A stretch of 64,000 bases of DNA, from the NCBI RefSeq assembly GCF_007859315.1, contig NZ_VOHA01000002.1:372001-436000 (forward strand), in the 5' to 3' direction. A program made the position numbers and the translations under genes. Shown here piece after piece: positions 1 to 9,082 of this stretch. Numbering within the stretch: the stretch's first letter is position 1; every line of letters starts with the position of its first letter. The notes under the pieces were generated by a model. It was not told the origin of the DNA. It made no database searches and saw only the letters and a program-made list of their open reading frames with translations. The stretch comes from Reyranella sp. CPCC 100927. Its GTDB lineage: Bacteria; Pseudomonadota; Alphaproteobacteria; Reyranellales; Reyranellaceae.

Positions 1-715
1 GATGCTTCTCATCGAGCGTCGCGTATGTCTTCAACGCCCCCTCACCCGACGAACGCTGCGCGTTCGTCGACCCTTCGGGTGCATTCAGGGCAGGCCTCTC
101 CCCGGTGGGAAGAGGTTCATGGGCGATCGCCCTGCCCTGCACCGCCGGCACCTTCGGCGGTGGCCCGGCGTCACGCAGGCGTTGGCGCAGCATCTCGATG
201 GTCACACCCTGTGGCAGCGAGCACGTGAGGTTCCAGCCAGGCGGCCATGCGGACGGCACATCGATGCTCACCACCGTGCGCGCCAGCCCACCCAGCCGCA
301 CCTTGAAGCGCGCCATCGCCGTGAAGCTTCCCGGATCGTTGTCGCGCCACAGGATGACGTGACGACCGCCCAGCGGCGTGGCGTCGGCGACGTTGACGCC
401 GCCATGGCCGCCGGCCCAGGCCATGCAGACATGGTCGGGAAACAACACGCGGGCAGCGTCAGCGGCCGCCTCGCCTTGCACCACCAGCACCGGCGCCTCG
501 GGCGCGGCGCGCAGCAGCGCAAGGCCATAGAGCGGCAGGTTGCCCGGCGGCTTGTGCCAGTACCAGACCTCGCCGTTGTGCACCGCCGACTCGGTGATCG
601 GGCGACCCTGCTTGTCGACGAAGCCGGCGGTGGCGAAGCGCTCGCTGTAGCGCCACCATTGAAGCGGTGTGCCATGCGCGGGATGAGTCAGCTTGTCGAA
701 ATCGCGCGTGCTCAT
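1..715 (-). CDS. Toprim-domain protein (primase/helicase-like), C-terminal part beyond the window
   Basis: The gene has no stop inside the window and runs off the left edge. Translation from the ATG at 715 gives an uninterrupted protein of 238+ residues. Residues 76-129 look like a Toprim fold: a hydrophobic strand ending in QGE (E82), then GGHGG, then ILWRDNDPG with D125 and D127 as the likely metal-binding acids. This pattern occurs in plasmid/phage primase-helicase and DUF6371-like proteins that act on DNA during replication. The segment after residue 190 is Pro/Ser-rich and low in complexity, like a linker to a further (helicase or DUF927-type) domain. An alternative ATG lies four codons upstream at 727. 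It sits at the edge of a probable mobile region, next to a defence-like gene. The Toprim call is fairly sure; the full architecture cannot be seen. Confidence 0.7.
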   Translation of the reverse strand, partial: MSTRDFDKLTHPAHGTPLQWWRYSERFATAGFVDKQGRPITESAVHNGEVWYWHKPPGNLPLYGLALLRAAPEAPVLVVQGEAAADAARVLFPDHVCMAWAGGHGGVNVADATPLGGRHVILWRDNDPGSFTAMARFKVRLGGLARTVVSIDVPSAWPPGWNLTCSLPQGVTIEMLRQRLRDAGPPPKVPAVQGRAIAHEPLPTGERPALNAPEGSTNAQRSSGEGALKTYATLDEKH

Positions 716-727
716 GGGTGACACCAT

Positions 728-1077
728 GATGTCTGATGAGCCGTCGGCGCCGCGGCCACGATGCGGTCGCAAGCCAACGTCGGACAACCAGAGGCGCCCG
801 GTGTGATGGAAGCGAGGGTGTTGCCTGACGCGGCAACCAGCGACACGCCCGACGTCTCGGCCCGGCGGCGGCCTGCCGTTTAACGCCCGGCCGGCGATAC
901 GCCCGTTGGGCCCGGCGGCGGGAACGCAAATGCACTGTTGCGCTATGGATATATCGGCCCGACGAGCCTGTATAGCGGAACAAAATCAAAAATTTTTGTC
1001 GCACTTAGCGATCGCTAAGATCTGCTGGAAATACGGCAGGGCGCTGTACAATAAATCCTGAACTTGGTCCCCGCCCA
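728..1077. other. intergenic region, no gene seen; contains a 16-bp palindrome
   Basis: This 350-base stretch separates two minus-strand genes. ORFs crossing it are shadows without family resemblance. It probably carries the promoter of the Toprim gene: around 970-1000 it becomes markedly AT-rich. The only clear structure is the palindrome at 1004-1019. Confidence 0.5.
1004..1019. promoter_or_regulatory. perfect 16-bp palindrome, possible operator
   Basis: CTTAGCGATCGCTAAG reads identically on both strands. It lies just upstream (minus sense) of an AT-rich stretch and the Toprim gene, and 58 bases after the end of the NACHT gene. A dimeric repressor site is the simplest reading. A role in replication or partitioning is also possible next to a primase-like gene. 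Function is inferred only from symmetry and position. Confidence 0.35.
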
Positions 1078-4000
1078 TTACTGCACAAAAGATGGAGCCA
1101 GCACTTCCAGGAGACTGTGTGAGACGCTTCTTACTGAATCCTCGATGACATCGTAACCAGCCCGAGGAAGCGGATAGCGCGCCTCGTCCTCCAACAGAGC
1201 ACGGCATCGTTCATGAAGACTGCTATCCGACGCTCCCGCAGCCATCAGGTAGCGCGGCAGACTTGCGATCTCGCTCTCGGTCGGGCAGCAATCTAGCGTT
1301 TCTTTGAATCGATGTGCGACCTGCGTGTCGCGCCCCAGCCGTTCGATGACCGCGCGATTGATGACACTCTGGAAATTCCAGATGTTAAAAACTTGCCGAT
1401 TGATCATCGCCAACGCAACCTCGACAAACTCCTGAGATCCACTGCGAGCAGATGCGAGATGCGTTGCAGAGACCCAGTCGGAAGACTCCAGCGCAATCTC
1501 CATTGGAGTCCGTCGAATACCGGCGAACCAAGGATCATTTGGTTCTGTCAGCAGGAACCAGATAACACCTTCGCCGTGCCACGGCTTGAGTGTTTTACGC
1601 AGTCTTTCCCTGAGATCTGCCCTGTAGTGGAACTGGTCCCTAAGGACATAAGCGATCTCCAGGCGGGTGCGCTTAACGGCCCAAGGAGAGTGGCGTTCGT
1701 GCGGCCCCGTCACCTCTCGTTCAAACACCCGGCAACAATGATTCAGTAGCAATTCACTAGACGGCTGCTCTCTAGCAAGAGCTGCGATGCTTTTCATGCC
1801 AAGTGTCGCGTCGGTTCGATTGCAGAACGCTAGAAAATCCTGGCGAGCGGCCAATGATGCATTGATGTGGGGAGCCAAACAGTCCCACAGGTGAGCTTCA
1901 TCGGCACCAAATGCACCAAATCTGGCGGGGAGACTATCTCTAAACGCCTCCCGCACCTCTTCCCATCGCTCGGCCATTAACGCCATCAAACTGTCGCTCT
2001 CCTTGCCGTAGCCTGCTCCAGTTCGAATGCGCAGAGGCTCGTCACCATACTCTACCATCGGTGGTATATCATTAACATGCCCCAAGATAAGCATGCCTGC
2101 AAAAGCAGCCGCCCTTCGTTCATCCATTTCTAGTCCAACAGCGTGAAGATCCTCCTCGACTTTTTTTAGGTGATCCGACGCAGCGAAGCTGGGGACTCGG
2201 TGCATGTACCGATGAAAGTAAATTGAGGTAGCAATCTTCAGATTTCCATCGACCTCAATGTCATAGTTCTCAAGTACGCGTTTAAAGGCTGGACGATTGT
2301 CAGCTTCAGCGAACGCTGCCTCCACGATTTCGCCGCGGAGCGCAATCGGTAGCGGGTTTGCGCAGGCCAGAATCTGAGATCGGATATCGGTGTCATCCTC
2401 ATACACTCGCGCGAGCGCTGCCAACGGTGGATCCCGATCACTCAGCGCCTGAAGGGCGTATCGCCTGACAGAAGAATTGCCGGAGAAATGTGTCAATATT
2501 GTTTCGCTTGGGTCATATGCAGGCGAACCCTTGCCGACGGCTGCAAGAAGTGTGTCGACAACTTCGGTATCGTCTGATTTACACCCGAGTGCAGCGAAGC
2601 CACGAGCAATCGAATTGAACCTGGGCTGTTCCGACTCGCGAGCAAGCGACAATAGTCGCGCCCTACAAGCGTCAAAGTCATGGATAATCTGCGGTAGGAG
2701 CGGTGCGAGGTTCTCAAGTCTCTTGTCATCCCACGACACAATCTCATCCAAGAAGGAGGAGGCGACCGGATCGGAATGCCCCCAACCTTGCAGCAGAGCG
2801 CGAACGGCCCAAACGTCGCTCCACCTTTTCTCGTCATTACAGATTCCAATCAGAGCATCCCGCAGCTCGTCTCCACCGAGTTTGATGATGAGGTCCTGAC
2901 AATCGTGTAGCTGATGACGTCCGAGTTTTGACTTAACGTAGCTGATGACCGCCGCCCGAATTTCAGAGTGCTCATTCGCGAAAGGAGTTACGCGATTCCA
3001 TATGTCGCCATACGCAAGCGAAAAGGGATGTTCCCTCAGCAGTTCCTCCTTGACCCAATCCAACACTCTCGAGTTCTTTGGCGAACAGCGTATAAGGTAG
3101 TGCATTGCCGATCCGCGCTCGAACTCGCGATGTGAGAAGCCGCCCCGGCGAGTGGACCTAAGTGATACATCGATGAGCGCGGGGTCGTCCGGCCAGTGTT
3201 GGGATAACTGCCTACGAGCCTCCCCGCGATCCGAGTAGTCTATTTCTGGGAATTCTGAAAGAAGATCCACAATACCGTCTCGATCGCTTTGATCACCACG
3301 CGCGCCAGCGATCCGGCCCGAGATTCCGACAAACCGGATCGTAGGGTCACGTGAACTGACTGCAGCGTCATGCAGCGCGGAAAGATCCGTTGTTTTGGGC
3401 CAACCTAGGGTCAAGGCTTCGAGCATTGCAGCCGCAACCGAGGTATCCGCCGTCGAGCGAAGCGCGTCTCTCAGGTGTTGCTGTACGTTCGGCTCGCCAC
3501 CATACAAGCGAGCAAGTACCCTGACTGCACTGCGCTGCTTCCCACGCTCCTCATCATGCAGTGCGCCCAGCAGCACCTTGAGTAGATCCGGTGCAGGTTT
3601 CCATCTGCCCAACGCCTCGAACAAGCCAGAGGAATATTTATCCCGGCGGGGTGCCCATGCTGCAAGGCAATCTTCTACGGACGCAGGCGATACTCCGTCA
3701 CCAAGTGTGGTAAGCGCCGCTTTCAGAACCTCCCGCCGCGCCAACAACCAGTCACCGCGCTCGATTATGTTGAAGGCTCTATCAATCAGCCTCTGTGTAG
3801 TCGCCGGCTGCTTTCGGGATGAATTGAATGCTATATCTGCAAGCAGAACCTCCCGATTGACAGCGCCCTCTCGACTAACGTCCGCCGCATGAGCGGCCTC
3901 GATCGCAGCTACTACAGACTCGACTTCCGTCGGACGTGCCAACAACGCGATTAGATTCGAAATGACGTTACGCCAAAGCGGCGAGCCGGAATGGTCGCGG

Positions 4001-6030
4001 ACGAACGCTGTGATCTCACCAAACGCCAAACGATGGATGTGCTCCGCCGCGAGGTACTCCTCAAAAACCGCATGCGCGAACCCAATCTCACCTGGGGCCC
4101 GTTCCGCTAGAAGCCCCATTGTCTCGGCGTTCACCGCGAGCATCTCGGCAGCAGCCTGCTGTGCACGTTCGCCGGAGAACACCAACGTATTCGAATCGGC
4201 CAAGTAATCTCGGATGATTCGCCTAGCCTCCTTGATATCAAAGGTGCCGCCACCACTCGCCGAACGCACCACGAATGCGAGTCGACCAAGGACAACTCGC
4301 CGATCCTCCGCATCGGGTATGTGAGTGAAACGCGCCTTGATATCACCAGCTGCTGTTGCTCGGTGTTCGGGATGAGTCTCCACCAGAATCGAAACGAGGC
4401 TTTGTATGGCCTGCATCTTGTTCCGGGGCAGCGCAATCTGTCGAATTGAAAGCGCAATAAGAGCAACCAAGAGTAAGGGATTTCCCGCGAGGGATGACAG
4501 TCGTCTATCGCGTCCGAGTTCAGCAAAGAACCGATCGAGGCGCGCCTCGATCGGTCCTTGAATCTCTGATCCGCGCTCGCTGGCGACCATTACTTTGTCG
4601 AGTCCTCTCGTAAACCACACCCCCGCTAGCGTGCGTTGCTGAGCGAGCGACAGTGACGCCAACTCTGCAACCTGCCAACCGGGAGGAATTGTCGCAATTT
4701 TGTCCAGGCCGCGCGGTCGGGCTGTCGCGATCGTTGGAAGATTGTGAGTGGCAACAAAAGCAAGGACGTGTTGAAGCGTGGTCCGTGCTGCCTGTTCCTC
4801 CGACCATTCATCTAGACCATCAATTAAGAGCAGCACGCGTCTTTCATCGATCGCGCGGTTTAATAGCAAAATGAGGTCGACGGTCAGTGCTGGCTGAAGC
4901 GTCTCAGCCACAACCTCCTTCAGACCGGCCGCCCGTTGCTGCCTTGCGCTAAGACGACTCCACCTCGAGAAGGAAATGTGGATTGGTAGCAGCCCACCCC
5001 AACGCCGAGCGCTCTGTGGAAAGATGTTTTGCTCGGTTAGCAGGTCAAGCACGAGACATCTAAGAAGCGTACTCTTGCCACTGCCCGCCTCGCCCACTAT
5101 GGCAAGATGCATTCCATCTGCGAGCCAACTCGCCAACGACGCTCGCCGGACATAGTCCCGTTTCCGAATTGCTGCGGGTCGTTTCTCGTCACTTGAGTCC
5201 AGAGCCCCATTGACGTTCTTAAGCATCTGAGAATTGGCTTGTTGTGGCGGTGTCCACCCTCCTTCACTGGTGTCGCGAACGAGGACGTCTGGAGGAGCGA
5301 AACGAGCGAGCAGCGTTGGCGGAGCATCCTGCGTTGGGTCGGTTCCACCGAACGGTAATGCTACTCCAACGTCTAACAGATGGAAGTGGGCATCGTAGAA
5401 TCTACGCAACTGTTCTCGTACTCTCGCGAACTCACCGCCGTCCAGGCGCGCACCCAACGCTCTTGTGGCTTCCAAGCCCAAGAAGGCTTCAACCCAGTTC
5501 CGTCCAAAAAAATCGTCAACAATGTCGGGGTGATTTCTAAGAAGGCCGCTAAGTTCCTCGCCGCCGTACGCAACAAAGGTGATCCCTTCTTCTTTCAGTG
5601 CTGCAGCCCGAGCTTCGATCTCATTCTGAACCTTAGTGTCAGCCAACGACGCTTGGACTGCGAGGATCAATCGATCAGATTTGTCTTTCCAATTTCCAGT
5701 TCGGAATTCATCCACGATCTTCTTCACATCGCTGGAGGCGATGGACGCATATCGCTTCGCTTGCCAGACTTCATACTTGCCACTCACCATGCGAACAAAC
5801 AGGTCGATGCCCTGCTGAGCTTGACCCAACCGCCCGTATCGCGCGAGGTACTCTACGCGCTCAGCCCTGCCAGCCAAGCGGTAGCAAAGCCGCTCGAAGT
5901 TCTCCCAGCTAAGCTCTCCAAATGGAAGAACTTGGGCTCTTGTGGTCACCGGCGGACACGTCGGGATCCCATTGGCGGGTGCATTCAGTGCCGGGCCGGC
6001 CGTGGGAGTGAGACTCTCGCTGCCTACCAT
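1078..6030 (-). CDS. Restriction-endonuclease/NACHT NTPase, probable anti-phage defence protein
   Basis: A 1650-residue protein. I prefer the ATG at 6030, preceded by a GGAAG stretch, over the upstream in-frame ATG at 6111, whose extra 27 residues look non-coding. Residues 40-160 resemble an Mrr-like PD-(D/E)xK nuclease: GIDLF (D76), then YEVWQAK (E87, Q90, K92). A NACHT ATPase follows: Walker A GEAGSGKST at about 313-321 and Walker B LLLIDGLDEW at about 400-409. The last two thirds form long helical, HEAT/TPR-like repeats, the usual place for target sensing. Known relatives (Avs/STAND and bacterial NACHT proteins) detect phage products and switch on the nuclease. A DUF4365 nuclease-like gene lies divergently 225 bases away. 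Composition is clearly AT-richer than the flanking genes, which suggests horizontal acquisition. Domains are confident; the defence role is inferred from family. Confidence 0.85.
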   Translation of the reverse strand: MVGSESLTPTAGPALNAPANGIPTCPPVTTRAQVLPFGELSWENFERLCYRLAGRAERVEYLARYGRLGQAQQGIDLFVRMVSGKYEVWQAKRYASIASSDVKKIVDEFRTGNWKDKSDRLILAVQASLADTKVQNEIEARAAALKEEGITFVAYGGEELSGLLRNHPDIVDDFFGRNWVEAFLGLEATRALGARLDGGEFARVREQLRRFYDAHFHLLDVGVALPFGGTDPTQDAPPTLLARFAPPDVLVRDTSEGGWTPPQQANSQMLKNVNGALDSSDEKRPAAIRKRDYVRRASLASWLADGMHLAIVGEAGSGKSTLLRCLVLDLLTEQNIFPQSARRWGGLLPIHISFSRWSRLSARQQRAAGLKEVVAETLQPALTVDLILLLNRAIDERRVLLLIDGLDEWSEEQAARTTLQHVLAFVATHNLPTIATARPRGLDKIATIPPGWQVAELASLSLAQQRTLAGVWFTRGLDKVMVASERGSEIQGPIEARLDRFFAELGRDRRLSSLAGNPLLLVALIALSIRQIALPRNKMQAIQSLVSILVETHPEHRATAAGDIKARFTHIPDAEDRRVVLGRLAFVVRSASGGGTFDIKEARRIIRDYLADSNTLVFSGERAQQAAAEMLAVNAETMGLLAERAPGEIGFAHAVFEEYLAAEHIHRLAFGEITAFVRDHSGSPLWRNVISNLIALLARPTEVESVVAAIEAAHAADVSREGAVNREVLLADIAFNSSRKQPATTQRLIDRAFNIIERGDWLLARREVLKAALTTLGDGVSPASVEDCLAAWAPRRDKYSSGLFEALGRWKPAPDLLKVLLGALHDEERGKQRSAVRVLARLYGGEPNVQQHLRDALRSTADTSVAAAMLEALTLGWPKTTDLSALHDAAVSSRDPTIRFVGISGRIAGARGDQSDRDGIVDLLSEFPEIDYSDRGEARRQLSQHWPDDPALIDVSLRSTRRGGFSHREFERGSAMHYLIRCSPKNSRVLDWVKEELLREHPFSLAYGDIWNRVTPFANEHSEIRAAVISYVKSKLGRHQLHDCQDLIIKLGGDELRDALIGICNDEKRWSDVWAVRALLQGWGHSDPVASSFLDEIVSWDDKRLENLAPLLPQIIHDFDACRARLLSLARESEQPRFNSIARGFAALGCKSDDTEVVDTLLAAVGKGSPAYDPSETILTHFSGNSSVRRYALQALSDRDPPLAALARVYEDDTDIRSQILACANPLPIALRGEIVEAAFAEADNRPAFKRVLENYDIEVDGNLKIATSIYFHRYMHRVPSFAASDHLKKVEEDLHAVGLEMDERRAAAFAGMLILGHVNDIPPMVEYGDEPLRIRTGAGYGKESDSLMALMAERWEEVREAFRDSLPARFGAFGADEAHLWDCLAPHINASLAARQDFLAFCNRTDATLGMKSIAALAREQPSSELLLNHCCRVFEREVTGPHERHSPWAVKRTRLEIAYVLRDQFHYRADLRERLRKTLKPWHGEGVIWFLLTEPNDPWFAGIRRTPMEIALESSDWVSATHLASARSGSQEFVEVALAMINRQVFNIWNFQSVINRAVIERLGRDTQVAHRFKETLDCCPTESEIASLPRYLMAAGASDSSLHERCRALLEDEARYPLPRAGYDVIEDSVRSVSHSLLEVLAPSFVQ

Positions 6031-6255
6031 TGGACGTTGACTTCTTCCTGAGCAATTCCACCCTAGCGGTCCGACGCCGGTACAGCTTATCAATACGACT
6101 TGTGATGGCAACAGGCTTTTTGGCTAACAGGGGTCTGAGACACTCGTGACAACAATGACGGTAGGCACAAGTCAAAATTTCGGACGAAAGCTGATGTCGA
6201 ACCAATAATTCCATGAATGACAGTAATCTCAGCTCTATCGAGGAACATTGAGACC
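6031..6255. promoter_or_regulatory. divergent intergenic region of the NACHT / DUF4365 pair
   Basis: About 225 bases lie between the two divergent starts and must carry both promoters. The sequence is AT-richer than average. A TTGACT hexamer on the minus strand (near 6168-6173) could be a -35 element, but no convincing -10 is properly spaced. No regulator gene is associated. Confidence 0.35.
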
Positions 6256-7365
6256 ATGGCAGTCCGAACGCGATCACAGAAGAAGGGTGATATAGCCGAA
6301 GAATTCGTATGCGCACTTATTGATCGCCATCCTTGCTGGCTGGCTCGCCGTCAGGATCGGGATTTTGGCGTCGACCTTGAGGCCGAACTCGCCATCCCAA
6401 GCGCGGATGATCAGCGCTTGGCAGGAAAGCTCATAAAGATCCAAGTTAAAGGCAGTGAAAGTTGGAAGCAACGCGACGGGCGGATCGCCGTTTCGCTTCA
6501 TCGCGACTACTTGGATTATATCGCGCAATTCCGGTTACCGGTGCTGTTGGTGGCAGCCGACGTAAGCACAGAGAAGGCTTGGTTCATATGGCTGCAGGAG
6601 TGGCTGCTTGAGAATGAAATTCGGCTTGCCCAAGGGGAACGGACTGAAACTGTCACCGTTCACGTGCCGGCCCATCAACAACTCGATGAGGGCCTCAATG
6701 GGCCTATCCAGCGCATAGCCCGCGGAGAGGAGGCGACCGCAATGGTGCTTGCACTTCGGGAGCTGGCGACAACAGCGACAAGTACGGGTGATACTATCAT
6801 ACTAAAATCAGTCCTTGACTTGCTCGATAAAATTGATGAACCAAACCGCCTGTGGACGGTCCAGAAGACGATCGACGCCCTGATTGGTCTCGGTCCAAAT
6901 GTGGGCTTTTGGCGAACGCAAGAACTTATCCCAAGCATACAGACGATAGTTGACCGCCTCGGGAATTCGCTGACCCAAGATCAAGTGTTGCGGTTGGTCT
7001 CTCGCGGTGAGACGTATTCCCGAGCAGGACTGCAAGGTTTGTCACGCCTGTATGACCGATGGCCAGCACATGCGCGTGAATTGAAGCTTCCTGTCGCGTT
7101 TCGCTCTATAAACCTTGAACCTGTAGCGTGGTATTGCGATTTCCGGCAGCGCTATTCTGACCTCTCCTCTTTGGATCTCTGGATCGCCTTGGGCAAGCGA
7201 TCCCTCCCAGACACACAGTTTGGCCCATTGATGGTTGCGAACGATCCCGACGTGGCTGATCGAATATTTTCCAAATGGCCAAACCGAGGCGATTCCATTT
7301 TCCTTGACTGTTTGGTTTGGGTCGATCAGCCCGAGTCGGAAGAGACCGACAGAAAAAGCGATTGA
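6256..7365 (+). CDS. DUF4365 domain protein (PD-(D/E)xK nuclease-like), defence-associated
   Basis: 369 residues from the ATG at 6256. An in-frame ATG 39 bases upstream (6217) would add a poorly coding stretch. The N-terminal 150 residues match the DUF4365 pattern: GDIAEEF near the start (E15/E16), DFGVDLE (D40), and IKIQVKGS (Q63, K65), a D...QxK nuclease-type active site. Next come hydrophobic strands (LPVLLVAADV) and an aromatic-rich helix (KAWFIWLQEWL). The C-terminal 220 residues are helical and unrecognised. DUF4365 proteins are often found in defence islands, alone or fused to STAND ATPases. Here one is divergent from a nuclease-NACHT protein, so the two may form one system. Its DNA is AT-rich like that partner, consistent with joint transfer. 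Nuclease activity is predicted, not shown. Confidence 0.78.
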   Translation: MAVRTRSQKKGDIAEEFVCALIDRHPCWLARRQDRDFGVDLEAELAIPSADDQRLAGKLIKIQVKGSESWKQRDGRIAVSLHRDYLDYIAQFRLPVLLVAADVSTEKAWFIWLQEWLLENEIRLAQGERTETVTVHVPAHQQLDEGLNGPIQRIARGEEATAMVLALRELATTATSTGDTIILKSVLDLLDKIDEPNRLWTVQKTIDALIGLGPNVGFWRTQELIPSIQTIVDRLGNSLTQDQVLRLVSRGETYSRAGLQGLSRLYDRWPAHARELKLPVAFRSINLEPVAWYCDFRQRYSDLSSLDLWIALGKRSLPDTQFGPLMVANDPDVADRIFSKWPNRGDSIFLDCLVWVDQPESEETDRKSD

Positions 7366-7590
7366 AATCGTTCGGAAGCGTTGTCCGGCGCAGCCTTGTT
7401 GAACGTGACCCCCCGCGTTCGGACCACCCCAGAACTATCCGAGCGATGCGTTGATTGCACGTAAGGCGAAGGGCAATCCCTTGCAATGTAGGCACTAATG
7501 CGTCGCGTTCTTGGAAGCTGGGGCAACAGGTGATGCCATTCCCTGTTGCGCGAAGCTGCTGACAGAGGATGGGTAGAAGTCTGCGTTGCC

Positions 7591-8049
7591 CTAGTTCATT
7601 AGCCAGATTGCGCCATTCAGCAGCGAAGCGAACGCCACCCAAGCCGCGTATGGCACGAACAGGTACGCGGCTGTCCGATCCCGCGGCCATGACATGGTGA
7701 CGAAAGCGAGAATGGCCGCGAGCAGCATCAGCACAATGACGAGCGCCGCCGCGATCTGATTGGCGGCAAAGAAAGTCGGCGACCAAAGGAAATTGAGCCC
7801 GAGCTGAATCCACCACAGCCGCATTGGCCAGCCGGTGCGATCGCGCTGAAAGGTGCGCCAGCCGGCTACCGCGATCACCACATAGAGTACCGCCCAGACG
7901 GGACCGAACAACCAGTTCGGCGGATTGAATGCCGGCTTGGCGAGCGCGGCATACCATTCGCCCGGCACAGTCAGAAAGCCGATCGCGAGCCCGCCGCCGA
8001 CCGTGAGAACGAGAAACCCGACCAACGCAATCCATCGGCGCATTGCCAT
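7591..8049 (-). CDS. tspO: TspO/MBR family protein (tryptophan-rich sensory protein)
   Basis: 152 residues from the ATG at 8049; a longer in-frame start at 8124 adds 25 unlikely residues. Five membrane segments are visible. Family signatures include WYAALAKPAFNPPNWLFGPV after the first helix, the Trp-rich LWWIQLGLNFLWSPTFF, and AAYLFVPYAAWVAFASLLN near the end. TspO proteins bind porphyrins and other hydrophobic ligands in the membrane and are linked to oxidative stress. The gene diverges from the ArsR-ArsC fusion, with about 100 bases between starts, so the AT-rich region at 8126-8160 may affect both. Length and motifs are typical. Confidence 0.92.
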   Translation of the reverse strand: MAMRRWIALVGFLVLTVGGGLAIGFLTVPGEWYAALAKPAFNPPNWLFGPVWAVLYVVIAVAGWRTFQRDRTGWPMRLWWIQLGLNFLWSPTFFAANQIAAALVIVLMLLAAILAFVTMSWPRDRTAAYLFVPYAAWVAFASLLNGAIWLMN

Positions 8050-8125
8050 CTCCAGCCGCGGCGCAAAACCACTCGAACCCTGCAGCACGTATAGCCCGAC
8101 GTCGGTGGCCCGGCCCTTGCGCATT

Positions 8126-8160
8126 TCCTATATTTCGATAATACTGGAATAATGGAATAT
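8126..8160. promoter_or_regulatory. AT-rich promoter/operator between tspO and the arsR-arsC fusion
   Basis: A sharp AT-rich island in GC-rich DNA holds the imperfect inverted pair ATATTTC ... GGAATAT around the fusion-gene start. The arms match 6 of 7. Position and symmetry fit an ArsR-type operator that would give autoregulation. It differs from the AACAACCA-type repeat near the second arsR, so the two regulators may read different sites. Confidence 0.4.
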
Positions 8161-9000
8161 GAAAAAGCAGCCAGCGCGTTTGCCGCGCTGTCGCAGGAAA
8201 CGCGCGTCCGGCTGTTGCGGCTTCTGGCGACCGCCGGCGCCAGCGGCATGGGCGCGGGCCACGTGGCGTCGGCGTTGGGGGTTCCGCCGTCGACGCTCTC
8301 CTTCCACCTGTCGGCGCTCGAGCAGGCGGGCCTGGTCCAGGCCACCCGACGCGGGCGCCAGGTGATCTACGCCGTGCGCTTCATGGGCCTGCGCAGCCTG
8401 CTGTCCTTCATCACGGAAACCTGTTGCGCCGGACGGCCGGAATTGTGCGGCGATCTCGCGCGCCTGCTGCCTGACGTCGAGGAGGCTCCAGCCATGACCG
8501 CGGCATTCAACGTCCTCTTCCTGTGCACGCAGAACTCCGCCCGCTCCATCATGGCGGAGGCCATTCTCGAGAAGATCGGCGGCGGGCGCTTCAATGCCTA
8601 TTCGGCCGGCTCCGATCCGGCGCGCCGCCCGCTGCCGGACGTCATCGCGCGACTGCAGGCGCTGGGTCACGATGTCGGCCGCCTGCGCAGCAAGTCGTGG
8701 GCGGAGTTCATGCGGTCCGACGCGCCGCGCATCGACTTCGTCATCGCGCTGTGCGACACGCCGACCGGCCAGCAATGCCCGGATTTCGGCGACAAGGCGG
8801 TCACGGGCGCCTGGCCGATGCCCGATCCCGCCAAATTCACCGGCTCGCCGGTCGAGCGCACCGTCCTGCTGAACGAGCTCTATCGCGGTATCCGCCGGCG
8901 TCTGGAAGCGTTCACCAGCCTGCCGTTCGCCACATTGGACCGCATCGCCGTCAAGGCGCGCCTGGACGAGATCGGCGACAACATGCCGGTGCGGGTCTGA
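8152..9000 (+). CDS. ArsR-type repressor fused to arsenate reductase (LMW phosphatase type)
   Basis: 282 residues joining two proteins usually encoded separately. Residues 1-95 are an ArsR winged helix (recognition stretch [18 protein letters not shown] at about 44-61) ending in a Cys cluster (C91, C92, C99) that probably binds As(III). Residues 116-260 are a low-molecular-weight-phosphatase-type arsenate reductase: [12 protein letters not shown] gives the C125-x5-R131 loop, and [10 protein letters not shown] is the distal Asp motif. The protein should sense arsenite and reduce arsenate to arsenite. It opens the arsenic cluster. An internal ATG at 8494 could give free ArsC. A weak RBS (GGAAT) precedes the start at 8152. 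Such fusions are known but not common. Confidence 0.9.
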   Translation: MEYEKAASAFAALSQETRVRLLRLLATAGASGMGAGHVASALGVPPSTLSFHLSALEQAGLVQATRRGRQVIYAVRFMGLRSLLSFITETCCAGRPELCGDLARLLPDVEEAPAMTAAFNVLFLCTQNSARSIMAEAILEKIGGGRFNAYSAGSDPARRPLPDVIARLQALGHDVGRLRSKSWAEFMRSDAPRIDFVIALCDTPTGQQCPDFGDKAVTGAWPMPDPAKFTGSPVERTVLLNELYRGIRRRLEAFTSLPFATLDRIAVKARLDEIGDNMPVRV

Positions 9001-9027
9001 AGCATTTCATCGTGAGCAACCGAACCC

Positions 9028-9054
9028 GTCATCCCGCGCCGCGCTCGGGATGAC
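9028..9054. repeat. short copy of the dispersed TCATCCCG/CGGGATGA hairpin
   Basis: GTCATCCCG and CGGGATGAC form 9-bp arms around a 9-base loop between the arsR-arsC fusion and the GAPDH gene. The arm ends match the larger hairpins at 27230, 39233 and 42694. It may slow transcription or stabilise RNA ends within the ars operon. Confidence 0.6.
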
Positions 9055-9082
9055 AGAGGTTCCTGAATCGGAGACGTCGCCA

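Noticed and set aside
6112-6316. minus-strand ORF overlapping the start of the DUF4365 gene
   Set aside because: It is antisense to strong coding sequence and lacks RBS or motif.
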